From positions 1-35,436 of the forward strand of contig JAHBWA010000090.1 of NCBI GenBank assembly GCA_019637195.1: 35,436 nucleotides of DNA. Direction: 5' to 3'. The DNA is from Labilithrix sp. GTDB taxonomy: Bacteria; Myxococcota_A; Polyangia; Polyangiales; Polyangiaceae. Position numbers and translations under genes: made by a program. This document shows positions 7,101 through 17,883 of the stretch, one piece after another. A model generated the notes under the pieces. That model was not told where the DNA came from. It searched no databases and worked only from the letters and a program-made list of their open reading frames with translations. Each line of letters opens with the position of its first letter. The stretch's first letter is position 1.

Positions 7101-9268
7101 AGAAGGCCTCGCTGCTCGTGGAGCAGAACCGCGCCGTCGAGCAGAAGAACCGCGAGGTCGAGCAAGCGCGGCAGGCGGTCGAGGAGAAGGCGTCGCAGCT
7201 GACGCTCTCGTCGAAGTACAAGAGCGAGTTCCTCGCGAACATGAGCCACGAGCTGCGGACGCCGCTCAACAGCCTGCTCATCCTCGCGAGGATGCTCTCC
7301 GACAACAAGGACGCGAACCTCACGCCGAAGCAGGTGGAGTACGCGAAGACCATCCACTCCGCCGGCTCCGACCTCCTCGATCTGATCAACGAGGTCCTCG
7401 ACTTGTCGAAGGTGGAGGCCGGCAAGATCGAGATCTACGCGGCGGACGTGGCGGTCTCCGAGGTCGTCCGGCAGATCGAGCAGACGTTCCGGCCGCTCGC
7501 GTCGCAGAAGAAGCTGAGCTTCTCCGTCGACGTCGAGCGCGAGGTGCCGGTCACGCTCGTGAGCGACGCCCAGCGGCTGGTCCAGGTGCTCCGGAACCTC
7601 CTCGGCAACGCGTTCAAGTTCACCGATGACGGCAGCGTCCGTCTCCGCGTGCACCTCCCGAGCGCGAAGACGCCGTTCGCGAGCGCGGAGCTCGCCGCCG
7701 ATCCGGGCCACGTCGTCGCGTTCTCGGTGATCGACACCGGGATGGGGATCGCCGAGGACAAGCAGCAGCTCATCTTCGAGGCGTTCCAGCAGGCGGACGG
7801 CACGACCAGCCGGCGGTACGGTGGCACGGGGCTCGGGCTCTCGATCAGCCGGGAGCTGTCGCGCCTGCTGGGCGGCGAGGTCAGGGTCGAGAGCGAGCTC
7901 GGGAAGGGCAGCACGTTCACGCTCTATCTGCCGTTCGCATACCGGTCGCCCAGCGGGGTCGCGCGGGACGCCGAGATCGCGCCGGAGGAGCCGATCGCGC
8001 CGCTCCCGCCCGGCGAGGTCGAGGACGACCGCGACAGCTTGACGCCGAACGACCGCGTCGTGCTCATCGTCGAGGACGACGCGTCCTTCTCGGCGACGCT
8101 GCTCGCGATGGCGCGCGACCACGGCTTCAAGGGCGTGGTCGCGCTCCGCGGCGACACGGGGCTGGCGCTCGCGCGGCGCCTGCTACCGAGCGCGATCCTG
8201 CTCGACCTGCAGCTCCCGCAGATCGACGGGCTCCGCATCCTCGAGCACCTGAAGGCGCACCCGCAGACCAGGCACATCCCGGTGCACATCCTCTCCGGCG
8301 GCGACAAGAAGCACGAGGGCCTCAGCCTCGGCGCGGTCGCCTACGTGGAGAAGCCGGTGAGCAAGGACGCGCTCGATCGGACGTTCGCCGACATCGAGGG
8401 CTTCCTCCAGCGCAAGGCGTCGAAGCTGCTGATCGTCGAGGACGACGAGCGCGAGCGGATGAGCATGGTGGAGCTCATCGGCAGCGACGACGTCGAGACC
8501 ACCGCCGTCGGCTCGGTGGAGGAGGCGTTCGCCGCGCTCGAGGGCGGTCACTTCGACTGCATGGTGCTCGATCTCACGCTGAAGGGGCACGGGCAAGGCG
8601 GCGACGCCGCGGCGGCCCCCACGGCGTCCGGCTTCGAGCTGCTCGAGCGGATGGCGACGAAGCCGGAGCTCCGCGCCCTCCCGGTCATCGTGTACACCGG
8701 CCGCGAGCTTTCGCCGCAGGAGGAGACGCGCCTCAAGCGGTTCGCGCGCTCGATCATCCTGAAGGACGCCCGCTCACCCGAGCGGCTGCTCGCCGAGACG
8801 ACGCTCTTCCTCCACCGCGTGGAGGCCGAGCTCCCGCAGCCGAAGCGGCGCATGCTGCAGGACGCCGCGGGACCGGCGTCGGTCTTCCGCGGCAAGCAGG
8901 TGCTCATCGTCGACGACGACGTGAGGAACATCTACGCGCTCTCCTCGGTCCTCGAGGAGGCCGGGATGAACGTCGTCTTCGCCGAGAACGGTCGAGCGGG
9001 CATCGAGGCGCTCGAGGCGAACCCGGGGATCAGCATCGTCCTGATGGACGTGATGATGCCCGAGATGGATGGCTACGAGACGATGCGCCGGATCCGGCAG
9101 ATGCCAGAGCACAAGGCGCTCCCGGTGCTCGCGCTGACCGCGAAGGCGATGAAGGGCGATCGCGAGAAGTGCCTCGCCGCCGGCGCGAGCGACTACGTCA
9201 CCAAGCCCGTCGACCCCGACCAGCTCCTCTCCCTCATGAGGGTCTGGCTCTACTCCCATCACCCGTGA
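4196..9268 (+). CDS. Nik1-like hybrid histidine kinase: HAMP array, GAF, HisKA, HATPase, three receivers
   Basis: The protein has 1690 residues. GTG 4196 is chosen because GGAGG lies 5 bases before it; the ORF extends upstream to 4064 without such a site. Residues about 99 to 735 are a tandem array of 92-residue HAMP-like units: one divergent unit, then six whose GKLGGQ motif falls at residues 196, 288, 380, 472, 564 and 656. A GAF domain follows (about 759-902), then a long Gln/Glu-rich coiled coil (905-1005), HisKA with NMSHELRTPLNS (H1018), and HATPase_c (N-box RNLLGNAFKFT; G2 GGTGLGLSIS). Three receiver domains end the protein (about 1287-1402, D1337; 1410-1535, more divergent; 1567-1687, D1618 in LMDVMMPEMDG). 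No transmembrane segment is seen. The architecture matches fungal group III (Nik1/Os-1) kinases and their bacterial relatives, in which the HAMP stack carries the signal. It heads an operon with CheR, CheB and another hybrid kinase. Confidence 0.97.
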   Translation: MAETEDLSSRESRSKRRGARAAGAKTAPSPARGNGAHASETEVLVGALEALHRGDFAQRLRPRDGVSREALDAFNALAERLEHQSLELARVARVVGRDGEMGERLRMEGLRGGWETIGDSFNTVIGDLVRPTTEIARVIVQVAEGDLSQKMDLEIDGKPIRGEFLRIGMTVNRMVDQLRAFASEVTRVAREVGTEGKLGGQADVPGAAGTWKDLTDNVNSMASNLTTQVRGIAGVVTAVANGDLSKKLVVETQGEILELKNTVNTMVDQLSSFAREVTRVATEVGTEGKLGGQATVRGASGTWKDLTESVNDLAGNLTVQLRDVSKVATAIASGDLGQKISVDVQGEMLQIKNVINGMVDSLSTFAAEVTRVAREVGSEGKLGGQANVPGVGGTWRDLTDGVNSMASNLTGQVRNIALVTTAVANGDLTQKITVDVKGEMLEMKNTINTMVDQLRSFAAEVTRVAREVGSEGKLGGQAFVPGVAGTWKDLTDNVNGMASNLTTQVRGIAKVVTAVAKGDLSKRLVVDAKGEIAELAETINDMTLTLGIFADQVTTVAREVGSEGKLGGQARVPGVAGTWKDLTDNVNGMASNLTTQVRGIVKLVTAVADGDLSQKFTMDAQGEIAALADTLNRMTDTLRAFGSEVTRVAREVGTDGKLGGQAKVPGARGTWRDLVDNTNQLADNLTNQIRAMAEVATAITEGDLTRSITVEAQGEVAQLKERVNQMIANLRETTQKNREQDWLKSNLARFGGLMQGQKSLESVSRLIMSELTPLVQASHGAFFVIDDVEGAKTLRLLASYAYRERKHVANRFRLGEGLVGQAALEKKTIVLTKVPGDYIEISSGLGEAPPLTIIVIPILFEDEVRAVVELASFDTFGAIHRIFLEQLSETIGVVLNMIGASTRTEELLEQSQSLAHELQEQSRELQAQQEQLKRSNQELEQQAHTLRASEEMLREQQEELQQVNEELEEKASLLVEQNRAVEQKNREVEQARQAVEEKASQLTLSSKYKSEFLANMSHELRTPLNSLLILARMLSDNKDANLTPKQVEYAKTIHSAGSDLLDLINEVLDLSKVEAGKIEIYAADVAVSEVVRQIEQTFRPLASQKKLSFSVDVEREVPVTLVSDAQRLVQVLRNLLGNAFKFTDDGSVRLRVHLPSAKTPFASAELAADPGHVVAFSVIDTGMGIAEDKQQLIFEAFQQADGTTSRRYGGTGLGLSISRELSRLLGGEVRVESELGKGSTFTLYLPFAYRSPSGVARDAEIAPEEPIAPLPPGEVEDDRDSLTPNDRVVLIVEDDASFSATLLAMARDHGFKGVVALRGDTGLALARRLLPSAILLDLQLPQIDGLRILEHLKAHPQTRHIPVHILSGGDKKHEGLSLGAVAYVEKPVSKDALDRTFADIEGFLQRKASKLLIVEDDERERMSMVELIGSDDVETTAVGSVEEAFAALEGGHFDCMVLDLTLKGHGQGGDAAAAPTASGFELLERMATKPELRALPVIVYTGRELSPQEETRLKRFARSIILKDARSPERLLAETTLFLHRVEAELPQPKRRMLQDAAGPASVFRGKQVLIVDDDVRNIYALSSVLEEAGMNVVFAENGRAGIEALEANPGISIVLMDVMMPEMDGYETMRRIRQMPEHKALPVLALTAKAMKGDREKCLAAGASDYVTKPVDPDQLLSLMRVWLYSHHP
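4781..6436 (+). repeat. 276-bp coding tandem repeats (six HAMP units)
   Basis: Six units begin at 4781, 5057, 5333, 5609, 5885 and 6161, exactly 276 bases apart with no insertion or deletion at the unit starts. The last unit runs into the linker before the GAF domain. Units four and five are almost identical at DNA level over about 80 bases (around 5641 and 5917), which suggests recent duplication or gene conversion. A divergent unit zero begins near 4490 and is about five residues longer. Confidence 0.93.
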
Positions 9269-9290
9269 AGGTCGGACCAGGCAAGGGATC

Positions 9291-10397
9291 ATGAGCTCCA
9301 GGAGCGGCACCTACGGACGCGTCGTGCTGCCCGCTGCGGGCGAGGAGCGGGAGGTCTCGCTCGCCGGCGCGCCGCCCGAGGGGGGGCCGCCGGCCGGGCC
9401 GGTCGCCGCGGAGCAGCAAGAGGCCGCGTCGATGGAGCCGGACGGCGCCGGGCGGATCAGCCGGACGGTGGTGACCGGCGAGGAGACCGCGCCGTTCGCG
9501 GGCGTGTCGCCGCTCGAGCGCCTCGAGATGGAGCTCCTGCTCGAGGCGATTTTCCGCCACTACGGCTATGACTTCCGGCAGTACGCGCCGTCGTCGCTCC
9601 GCCGTCGCCTGAACAAGCGGCTCGAGGCCGAGGGGCTCTCGACCTTCTCGGCGCTCCAAGATCGCGTGCTCCACGACGCCGCGGCGATGGAGGCGCTCTT
9701 GCGTGACATGTCCGTCAACGTGACGGGCATGTTCCGCGATCCCACGTTCTTCCGCGCGCTCCGCGAGAAGGTGGTGCCGATGCTCCGGACCTACCCGTCC
9801 GTGCGCGTCTGGCACGCGGGCTGCGCCTCCGGCGAGGAGGTCTACGCGATGGCGATCCTGCTCGAGGAGGAGGGCCTCTACGAGCGCTCGCGCCTCTACG
9901 CGACGGACATGAACGCCGAGGCGCTCGAGCGCGCCCGCAGCGGGATCTTCCCGATCGCGCGGATGCGCGAGTACACGACGAACTACCAGCAGGCCGGCGG
10001 TACGCGCTCGTTCAGCGAGTACTACACGGCGAGCTACGGCGCCGCGCTCTTCCACGCGCGGCTGCGCGAGAACGTGCTCTTCGCGCAGCACAACCTCGCC
10101 ACCGACACGTCGTTCAGCGAGTTCAACGTGATCCTTTGCCGGAACGTCCTCATCTACTTCGACCGGAACCTGAAGGCGCGCACGCTGCGCCTCTTCGGCG
10201 ACAGCCTCTCGCCGTCCGGGTTCCTCTGCCTCGGCCGGCGCGAGTCGCTCCGGTTCACGAACGTCGAGGGTGAGTTCGAGGAGCTCGACGCCAAGGAGCG
10301 GATCTATCGGCGGAGCAGCTTGCCGCGTCCCTCGCAGGGGCACGGGGGACAGGCGGCGCCGCCGCGCGGCGAGGCCGGGAAGGGGACGCGCCGATGA
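9291..10397 (+). CDS. cheR: CheR-type protein-glutamate methyltransferase
   Basis: The protein has 368 residues; ATG 9291 is preceded by AAGGGA. After about 70 disordered residues comes the CheR N-terminal helical domain (LEMELLLEAIFRHYGYDFRQ, then SSLRRRLNKRL). The SAM-binding methyltransferase domain follows, with WHAGCASGEEVYAMAILLEE, LYATDMNAEALERARSG, and the FNVILCRNVLIYFDR motif typical of CheR. CheR enzymes methylate glutamates on chemoreceptors using S-adenosylmethionine. No MCP gene is in the window, so the target may be elsewhere or may be one of the operon's kinases. Its stop overlaps the next start (ATGA at 10394-10397), so translation is probably coupled to CheB. There is no TPR or C-terminal extension. 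Confidence 0.95.
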   Translation: MSSRSGTYGRVVLPAAGEEREVSLAGAPPEGGPPAGPVAAEQQEAASMEPDGAGRISRTVVTGEETAPFAGVSPLERLEMELLLEAIFRHYGYDFRQYAPSSLRRRLNKRLEAEGLSTFSALQDRVLHDAAAMEALLRDMSVNVTGMFRDPTFFRALREKVVPMLRTYPSVRVWHAGCASGEEVYAMAILLEEEGLYERSRLYATDMNAEALERARSGIFPIARMREYTTNYQQAGGTRSFSEYYTASYGAALFHARLRENVLFAQHNLATDTSFSEFNVILCRNVLIYFDRNLKARTLRLFGDSLSPSGFLCLGRRESLRFTNVEGEFEELDAKERIYRRSSLPRPSQGHGGQAAPPRGEAGKGTRR

Positions 10398-10953
10398 GGC
10401 CGAGCGTCGTCGTCATGGGCACGTCGGCTGGAGGGCTCCGCGCGCTGGAGCGGGTCCTCGGCGGGCTGCCGCCGGTCTTCTCGATCCCGATCGTCGCCGT
10501 GCAGCATCGCTCGCGCGAATCCGAGCTCTTCGCGAGCGTCATGCAGACGCTGGTCGCCTTGCCGGTGCGCGAGGCCGAGGACAAGGAGGAGCTCGTCGCC
10601 CCGGGCGTCTACCTCGCGCCGCCCGACTATCACCTCCTCCTCGAGCCGGGAGGGAGGCTCGCCCTCTCCACCGACGAGCCCGTCAGCTTCAGCCGACCGT
10701 CGATCGACGTGCTCTTCGAGTCCGCGGCCGACGCCTACGGCCCAGGCGTCCTCGGGGTCCTCTTGACCGGGGCGAACCACGACGGGGCCCGCGGCCTCGT
10801 GCGGATCCGCGCGGCCGGCGGCTTCTCCATCGTCCAGGATCCGACGACGGCGGAGAGCCCGGAGATGCCGACCGCCGCGATCGCCGTCGGCGCGGCGGAT
10901 CGGGTGATCGCGCTCGGGGAGATCGCGGGCGAGCTCGTGCAGAGGAGCAACGG

Positions 10954-10957
<4 letters not shown>
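10394..10957 (+). CDS. cheB: CheB-type methylesterase without receiver domain
   Basis: The protein has 187 residues and consists only of the CheB catalytic domain; the usual N-terminal receiver and linker are absent. The catalytic triad is visible: S11 in GTSAGG, H38 in VQHRS, D130 in TGANHDGA. The family hydrolyses receptor glutamyl methyl esters or deamidates glutamines. Without its own receiver, activity cannot be switched by phosphorylation in the usual way, so control may come from binding the neighbouring hybrid kinases. Both ends overlap neighbours by ATGA. The CheR, CheB, PAS-kinase order recalls the fused CheB/CheR-PAS-kinase proteins of many bacteria, here as separate genes. Confidence 0.95.
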
Positions 10958-13689
<2,732 letters not shown>

Positions 13690-13706
13690 GCCGCCGCGCG
13701 GTCTCG

Positions 13707-14549
13707 TCAGGACTTCGCGGGGAACGCCGCCACCATGCGCGGGCCTTCCTGGGTCGACTCCGTCAGCAGCTGGCCGCCCTGAGCGGCCACGAGCCCGCGG
13801 CCGATGAGGAACGCGAGGCCGCCGCGGCTCTCGTCGTGGGGCGCGGAGCTCATCGCCCCGCGCGGAGGGATCGCGCGGATCGTGAAGAGCACGTCGGCGT
13901 CGTGGCGCTCGACGCCGACGCGGATCCCGCCGCCGTCGCCCGTCGTCCTGAGGGCGACCGCGACGAGCTTCACGAGCGCGTCGGCGGTCCGAGCTTTGTC
14001 GACCTCGACGACCGCGTCTTCGTCGACGGCGCCCTCCTCGAGGGTCGTGCCCTTGTCGGCGCAGAGCTGCTTGGCTCGGGCGATCGCCGCGCGCGCGATC
14101 GGTCCGGCCAGCTCCTGCCGGCGCGTGAGCTCGACGCCTCCGCCCTCGACGCGGCTCGCCTCGAGGAGATCCTCGATGAGGCCCTGCATCCGCGACGACG
14201 CGCGGTCCATCCGTGTCAGCAGCGACAGCGCCCGCGTGCGATCGAAGTCGGGACCTTCCAGATCGTCGCGGAGGAGCCCGGCGCTCATCGCGAACGTGTT
14301 CAGCGGGTTCCTGAGGTCGTGGGCGACGCTGGCGAGGAGCACCTCGCGGACGCGCGTCGCGGCGCGGAGCTCCGCGCGTACCCTGGCGCAGTCGAGGGCG
14401 AGCTCCTCCAGGAGCGAGAGCGCGGTGGCCGCGGGCACGGAGCCGTCGCCGAGCTGCCCGGCGGCCTCGGCGATCGCCGTGCGGACGTCCTCGGGAGATG
14501 CGGCCGCGCGCAGGTGCGCGGCCGTCCACGTCAGCCCTTTTCCGCTCAT
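13707..14549 (-). CDS. histidine kinase-like protein with degenerate ATP-binding domain
   Basis: The protein has 280 residues and is soluble. The HisKA (DHp) region is convincing: LLASVAHDLRNPLNTFAMSA with H77, followed by the second helix of the hairpin (RMDRASSRMQGLIEDLLEAS). The C-terminal part has the length of a HATPase_c domain but has lost its motifs. The N-box Asn is replaced (KLVAVALRTT, V198 at the Asn position), the DxGxG box is missing (FTIRAIPPRG), and only a weak trace of the G2 box remains (GGLAFLIGRGL). It is therefore likely unable to autophosphorylate and may work as a phosphotransfer protein like Spo0B or ChpT, or as a pseudokinase. It converges on the hybrid-kinase operon with 17 bases between stops. 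Confidence 0.88.
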   Translation of the reverse strand: MSGKGLTWTAAHLRAAASPEDVRTAIAEAAGQLGDGSVPAATALSLLEELALDCARVRAELRAATRVREVLLASVAHDLRNPLNTFAMSAGLLRDDLEGPDFDRTRALSLLTRMDRASSRMQGLIEDLLEASRVEGGGVELTRRQELAGPIARAAIARAKQLCADKGTTLEEGAVDEDAVVEVDKARTADALVKLVAVALRTTGDGGGIRVGVERHDADVLFTIRAIPPRGAMSSAPHDESRGGLAFLIGRGLVAAQGGQLLTESTQEGPRMVAAFPAKS

Positions 14550-14631
14550 CGCGGCAGCGAATTACCACCGCCCCGATCGCGGTGCCAGCTCTGCTGTGGC
14601 CGGCGGCGCGGTTTGTCGGAGCGCGTCTCGC

Positions 14632-15384
14632 TCACGAAAACAAGGCCTCGCCGGTCGCGGCGAAGTCGCCTGCGGCCCACGCGAGGAGTGACGCGACCTC
14701 ACTCCTGAGGAGCGCGTACCGCATGTCCGCGGGGTGGATCGCGATGCGCGCCGGCAGCAGGCGTCGCGCGGGCCGCGCGACGCGGCACCAGGCGACGCTC
14801 GAGAGGAGGCGCGCGGGCGTGCGGCTCGCGTAGTTGAGGACGACGCTCGGGCGGGATCTCCCGCTCGCGGGGTCGTGGATGCGGAGATGGTCCTCGGTGA
14901 ATCGATAGCCGCGCTCGCCGAGCAGCGGGAGGACCCAGCTCGCCATCGACCAGGCGGGCGCGACGAAGCCGGAGATCGTGAGGCCCGCGTCCCGGAGCAT
15001 GCGCTCGCCGGCGTCGAGCCGCGCCACGGCTTCGTCGCGCGAGACGTCGCTGAACTCGGCCTCGCTCGCGGAGACGACCTTCTGCGCGAAGAGGTGACGC
15101 AGGCGGCTCGTGACCGCGCCAGGGCGCGCCGCGCGCGCGGCGGGATCGTCCCAGCGGCGCGAGCGGTGGTAATAGCCGTGGAGGTAGATCTCGTGTCCGT
15201 CGGCTTCGAGCGCGCGGAGTCGCTCGACGAACCGCGGATGCTCGGGGAGCGGCGCGCGCCCGTGGAAGTCGGGCACGACGAGCAGGGCGGGGCGGACGCC
15301 GGCCGCGTGCGCCATCTCGAGCGCGACGTCGATCTCGCGCTCCCACGCGGGCGAGACGTCGTGAATGGAGACGTGGACGGCCAT
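14632..15384 (-). CDS. polysaccharide deacetylase-like protein (DUF2334)
   Basis: The protein has 250 residues. The N-terminus AVHVSIHDVSP is the DUF2334 version of the carbohydrate esterase 4 metal and catalytic site. Further motifs are ALLVVPDFHG, EADGHEIYLHGYYHR (metal-ligand His), and GFVAPAWSMAS on the far side of the barrel. The family fold removes acetyl groups from polysaccharides or related amides, but DUF2334 substrates are mostly unknown. No signal peptide is seen, so it may act on a cytoplasmic intermediate. It lies 42 bases downstream of the four-repeat protein and follows a glycosyltransferase on the same strand, which suggests a glycan-related operon. The C-terminus is unrecognised. 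Confidence 0.87.
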   Translation of the reverse strand: MAVHVSIHDVSPAWEREIDVALEMAHAAGVRPALLVVPDFHGRAPLPEHPRFVERLRALEADGHEIYLHGYYHRSRRWDDPAARAARPGAVTSRLRHLFAQKVVSASEAEFSDVSRDEAVARLDAGERMLRDAGLTISGFVAPAWSMASWVLPLLGERGYRFTEDHLRIHDPASGRSRPSVVLNYASRTPARLLSSVAWCRVARPARRLLPARIAIHPADMRYALLRSEVASLLAWAAGDFAATGEALFS

Positions 15385-15426
15385 GCGTCGGCGGTCGATC
15401 TTCGTTCGGCCCGGGCGCCTGCGCGT

Positions 15427-16566
15427 TCAGGTCGTGGGCGACTTCGATCCGTTGCCCCACGCGGCGCTGTTCCTCGCCTGCGCCTGCGCGGAGACGACCG
15501 CCTCGTACTCGCTCTCGAACATCACGAGCTGCTCGGTGACGATGTCGAGGTTCCTCGTGTTCATCTCGTTGTCCTCGGCCCAGGACATCTCGCTCATCTG
15601 GCGGCGGATCTCCGCGAGCTTGTCGCAGATGACGCCGAGCTTCGTGAGGTCGACCTGGGCGCGCGGCTTGTCGGCGAACGCGGTTCGGTAGTCGTCGAAC
15701 AGCTTGTTCGCCGCGCCGCCGAGCTCGCCCATGATGTCCGGCATCGCCGTGGCTTGCCGGACCTTTCGGATCTCGACGAGCTCGTTCTCGTAGATCTTCA
15801 GGCGCTCCTCGACGATCGCGATGTTCTTGGAGTTGAACTCGAGGTCGAGCCCTCCGTCACGGTAGCCCACCATCCGCTCGTGGACCTTCTTGAGCGAGGA
15901 GATGATGCGCATGAGCAGCGCCGGCCGTCGCGAGATGCGCGGCTCACCCGCGAAGTGGGCCTGGTAGACCGAGAACTGGTCGTTCGCGAGCGACGCGAGG
16001 ATGCTCGCGCGCTGGTCGGGGTTGCCGCTCTTCTGGGCGTTCGCGATGAGGTCGATCTCGGACTGGTACTGCGCGACGTTGTCCCGCACGACCTTGCGAT
16101 CGCGCTCGAACTCCTGGTTCTTCGACTCGTCCAGCAGCGTGGTCATGCGCTTCTCGATCTGCTTCAGCTCGTCGACGAGCTCGCCGAGGAGCCCGAGATC
16201 GCGCGTCGAGCGGTCCTTGCCGGCGAAGTGCCGGGCGTAGCGGCCGAAGACGAGGTTCGCGCTGGTCGCCTCGCTCGAGAACGCCTCGAACGTGGGGCCC
16301 ACCTCCTGGGCGCGCTGGATCGCCGTGCGCTCCTGGGAGTAGAGGCCGAGGTTCTGCTGCGCCGTCTCGCGGAGGCGAATCAGCTCCGGGCCCTGGGCCG
16401 CGCTCGGGATCTGGTCCACGCGCTCGAGGACGGACGACGTGCGCGCGATGATCCGGTCGAGGACGTCGAGGTCGCGCGTGAGGCGCGACTGTCCCGCGAA
16501 ACCCGCCGCGTACTCGCGGTCGAGCTCTTCCAGTTCCTTGCCCAGGTTCTCGACGATCGTTGCCAT
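15427..16566 (-). CDS. unknown protein of four 91-residue helical repeats
   Basis: The protein has 379 residues and I do not recognise a family. It is built from four tandem units. The marker motif F-A-G/D with a following basic patch occurs at residue 23 (FAGQSR), 114 (FAGKDR), 205 (FAGEPR) and 297 (FADKPR), spaced 91, 91 and 92 residues. Each unit continues with an RDLxLL-type helix, a helix rich in Ile/Leu/Lys, and a closing helix of the type NVAQYQSEIDLIANAQ or RLKIYENELVEIRKV. It is predicted all-helical and soluble, with no signal peptide or Cys, and a short polar tail. The repeats suggest a scaffold or coiled-coil bundle. It sits between the glycosyltransferase and the DUF2334 gene, all on the minus strand with gaps of 60 and 42 bases. 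Confidence 0.9.
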   Translation of the reverse strand: MATIVENLGKELEELDREYAAGFAGQSRLTRDLDVLDRIIARTSSVLERVDQIPSAAQGPELIRLRETAQQNLGLYSQERTAIQRAQEVGPTFEAFSSEATSANLVFGRYARHFAGKDRSTRDLGLLGELVDELKQIEKRMTTLLDESKNQEFERDRKVVRDNVAQYQSEIDLIANAQKSGNPDQRASILASLANDQFSVYQAHFAGEPRISRRPALLMRIISSLKKVHERMVGYRDGGLDLEFNSKNIAIVEERLKIYENELVEIRKVRQATAMPDIMGELGGAANKLFDDYRTAFADKPRAQVDLTKLGVICDKLAEIRRQMSEMSWAEDNEMNTRNLDIVTEQLVMFESEYEAVVSAQAQARNSAAWGNGSKSPTT

Positions 16567-16626
16567 GGCGTGGCTCTACCTAGCACGACGCCGCCGGGGC
16601 ACGAAGGGGGCTCGGTGCTCCGGGCG

Positions 16627-17883
16627 TCAGGTCCCGCCGGAGGCGCGCCGCACGAGGAGCTCGGCGTAGAGAGCGACTTGGCGTTCCAGCTGCTCGCCGA
16701 CGGACGGGAGGCGCGCGGCGACGCGCGCGGCGGCCGCGCGCATCTCGGCCTCGTCGCTCCGGACGCGATCGAGGAGGCGCTCGAGGGCGTCCGCGCAGGC
16801 GTCGGCGTCTCCGGCCGGGTACTGCTCACCGCTCGCCGGATCGTGCATCTCCGCGGCGCCGCCGTCGTCGGGCACGACCGGGGGCAGTCCGCAGCTCATC
16901 GCCTCGGCGATCGAGAGTCCGAACGTCTCGAAGGGGCAGCCGTGCACGAGGGCGTCTGCGCTCGCGAGGCTCCGCGCGAGCGCGGCTCGGTCCTTCGTGA
17001 AGCCGGGGAAGACGACGTCGCCGGCGACCGCGCGCGCGCGTGCGGTCATGCGCTCGCGCTCGGGGCCGTCGCCGAAGAGGACGAGCACCGCGTCGCGTCC
17101 GCGCTCACGGACGCGCGTGAAGGCGTCGATGACGACGTCCCAGCGCTTCTCGATCGCGAAGCGCCCGACGCCCACGACCACCGCCGTCCGTTCGTCGCGC
17201 GCGTCGCGTCCGGCGAGGGCGAGCAGCTCGCGCCGAGCCTCGAACGAGCGCGCGTCGGGCCGGAAGACGTCGCGCTCGATCCCGAACGGCAGGTGCACGA
17301 CGTTGGCGACGCCGTGCGCGGTGAGCTTCCCGACTTGCCACGCGGAGGCGACCAGCGTCGCGTCGCAGCGCTTCGCGATCGAGCGCACGAGCGACCAGAG
17401 CGGCCGCGTCGCCGCCTTCACGAGCGGGGCGGGGAGGCGAGGGAGCTTGTCCTCGAGCACGCCGCCGTATGTGTCGATGAAGTCCGAGTGCCACTGGAAC
17501 GTCCGGACCCCGTAGGTCGACGGATCGGCGCGCAGGGCGCCGACGGCGGCCATGTAAGGAGAGTGAATCTCGAGGACATCCGGTCGCTCGCGGGCGACGA
17601 TCTCCCGAATTTTGCGTGTATTCAGCAAGAGATGGTAGCTCGGGTCATAGGGCGAGGAGGGCCCCCGGACCCGAATCACCCGTGCGCTTCCGCGGCCGCG
17701 TGCTAGACGGCGCTCGTCCGACTCCTCCCCGCGGCCTCCGGGCCGCTCGTCGTCGTGGGACCCGGGGGCCACCACGACATGGTCGTGCCCCAGCTGGCAC
17801 AGAACGTGACCCTTGAGAGCCAGATGGCTTCGAACCCCGCCGCCCCTTTCGGAATAGAATTCCGTAACGTCGAGGATCTTCAC
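16627..17883 (-). CDS. glycosyltransferase, GT4 family
   Basis: The protein has 418 residues. The start is placed at GTG 17881-17883 because GGAGGG lies 8 bases before it and the N-terminus then reads VKILDVTEFYSERGGGVRSH, the usual beginning of this GT-B group. The acceptor-side N-domain includes DVLEIHSPYMAAVGA and the WHSDFIDTY segment. The donor-side C-domain has VVGVGRFAIEKRWDVVIDAF, LFGDGPERERM and the EX7E motif in FETFGLSIAEAMSCG (nucleotide-sugar binding). GT4 enzymes are retaining transferases that build lipopolysaccharide, capsule or glycolipids; the substrate cannot be read from sequence. It is the likely first gene of the minus-strand glycan operon and is divergent from a second glycosyltransferase. 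Confidence 0.93.
   Translation of the reverse strand: MKILDVTEFYSERGGGVRSHLALKGHVLCQLGHDHVVVAPGSHDDERPGGRGEESDERRLARGRGSARVIRVRGPSSPYDPSYHLLLNTRKIREIVARERPDVLEIHSPYMAAVGALRADPSTYGVRTFQWHSDFIDTYGGVLEDKLPRLPAPLVKAATRPLWSLVRSIAKRCDATLVASAWQVGKLTAHGVANVVHLPFGIERDVFRPDARSFEARRELLALAGRDARDERTAVVVGVGRFAIEKRWDVVIDAFTRVRERGRDAVLVLFGDGPERERMTARARAVAGDVVFPGFTKDRAALARSLASADALVHGCPFETFGLSIAEAMSCGLPPVVPDDGGAAEMHDPASGEQYPAGDADACADALERLLDRVRSDEAEMRAAAARVAARLPSVGEQLERQVALYAELLVRRASGGT

Noticed and set aside
4229..8122. A 1297-codon open frame on the minus strand
   Set aside because: It is the antisense shadow of the hybrid kinase. Its Arg/Asp/Leu/Val-rich composition follows the repeated HAMP units, and it has no recognisable domain.
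14734..17706. A 990-codon open frame on the plus strand
   Set aside because: It runs opposite three well-supported minus-strand genes, its protein is a low-information Arg/Asp/Val mix, and high GC content removes stops in this frame.
17850..17864. Inverted repeat CGGAAT-AGA-ATTCCG
   Set aside because: It lies inside the start of the GT4 coding sequence and encodes conserved residues, so coding constraint explains it adequately.
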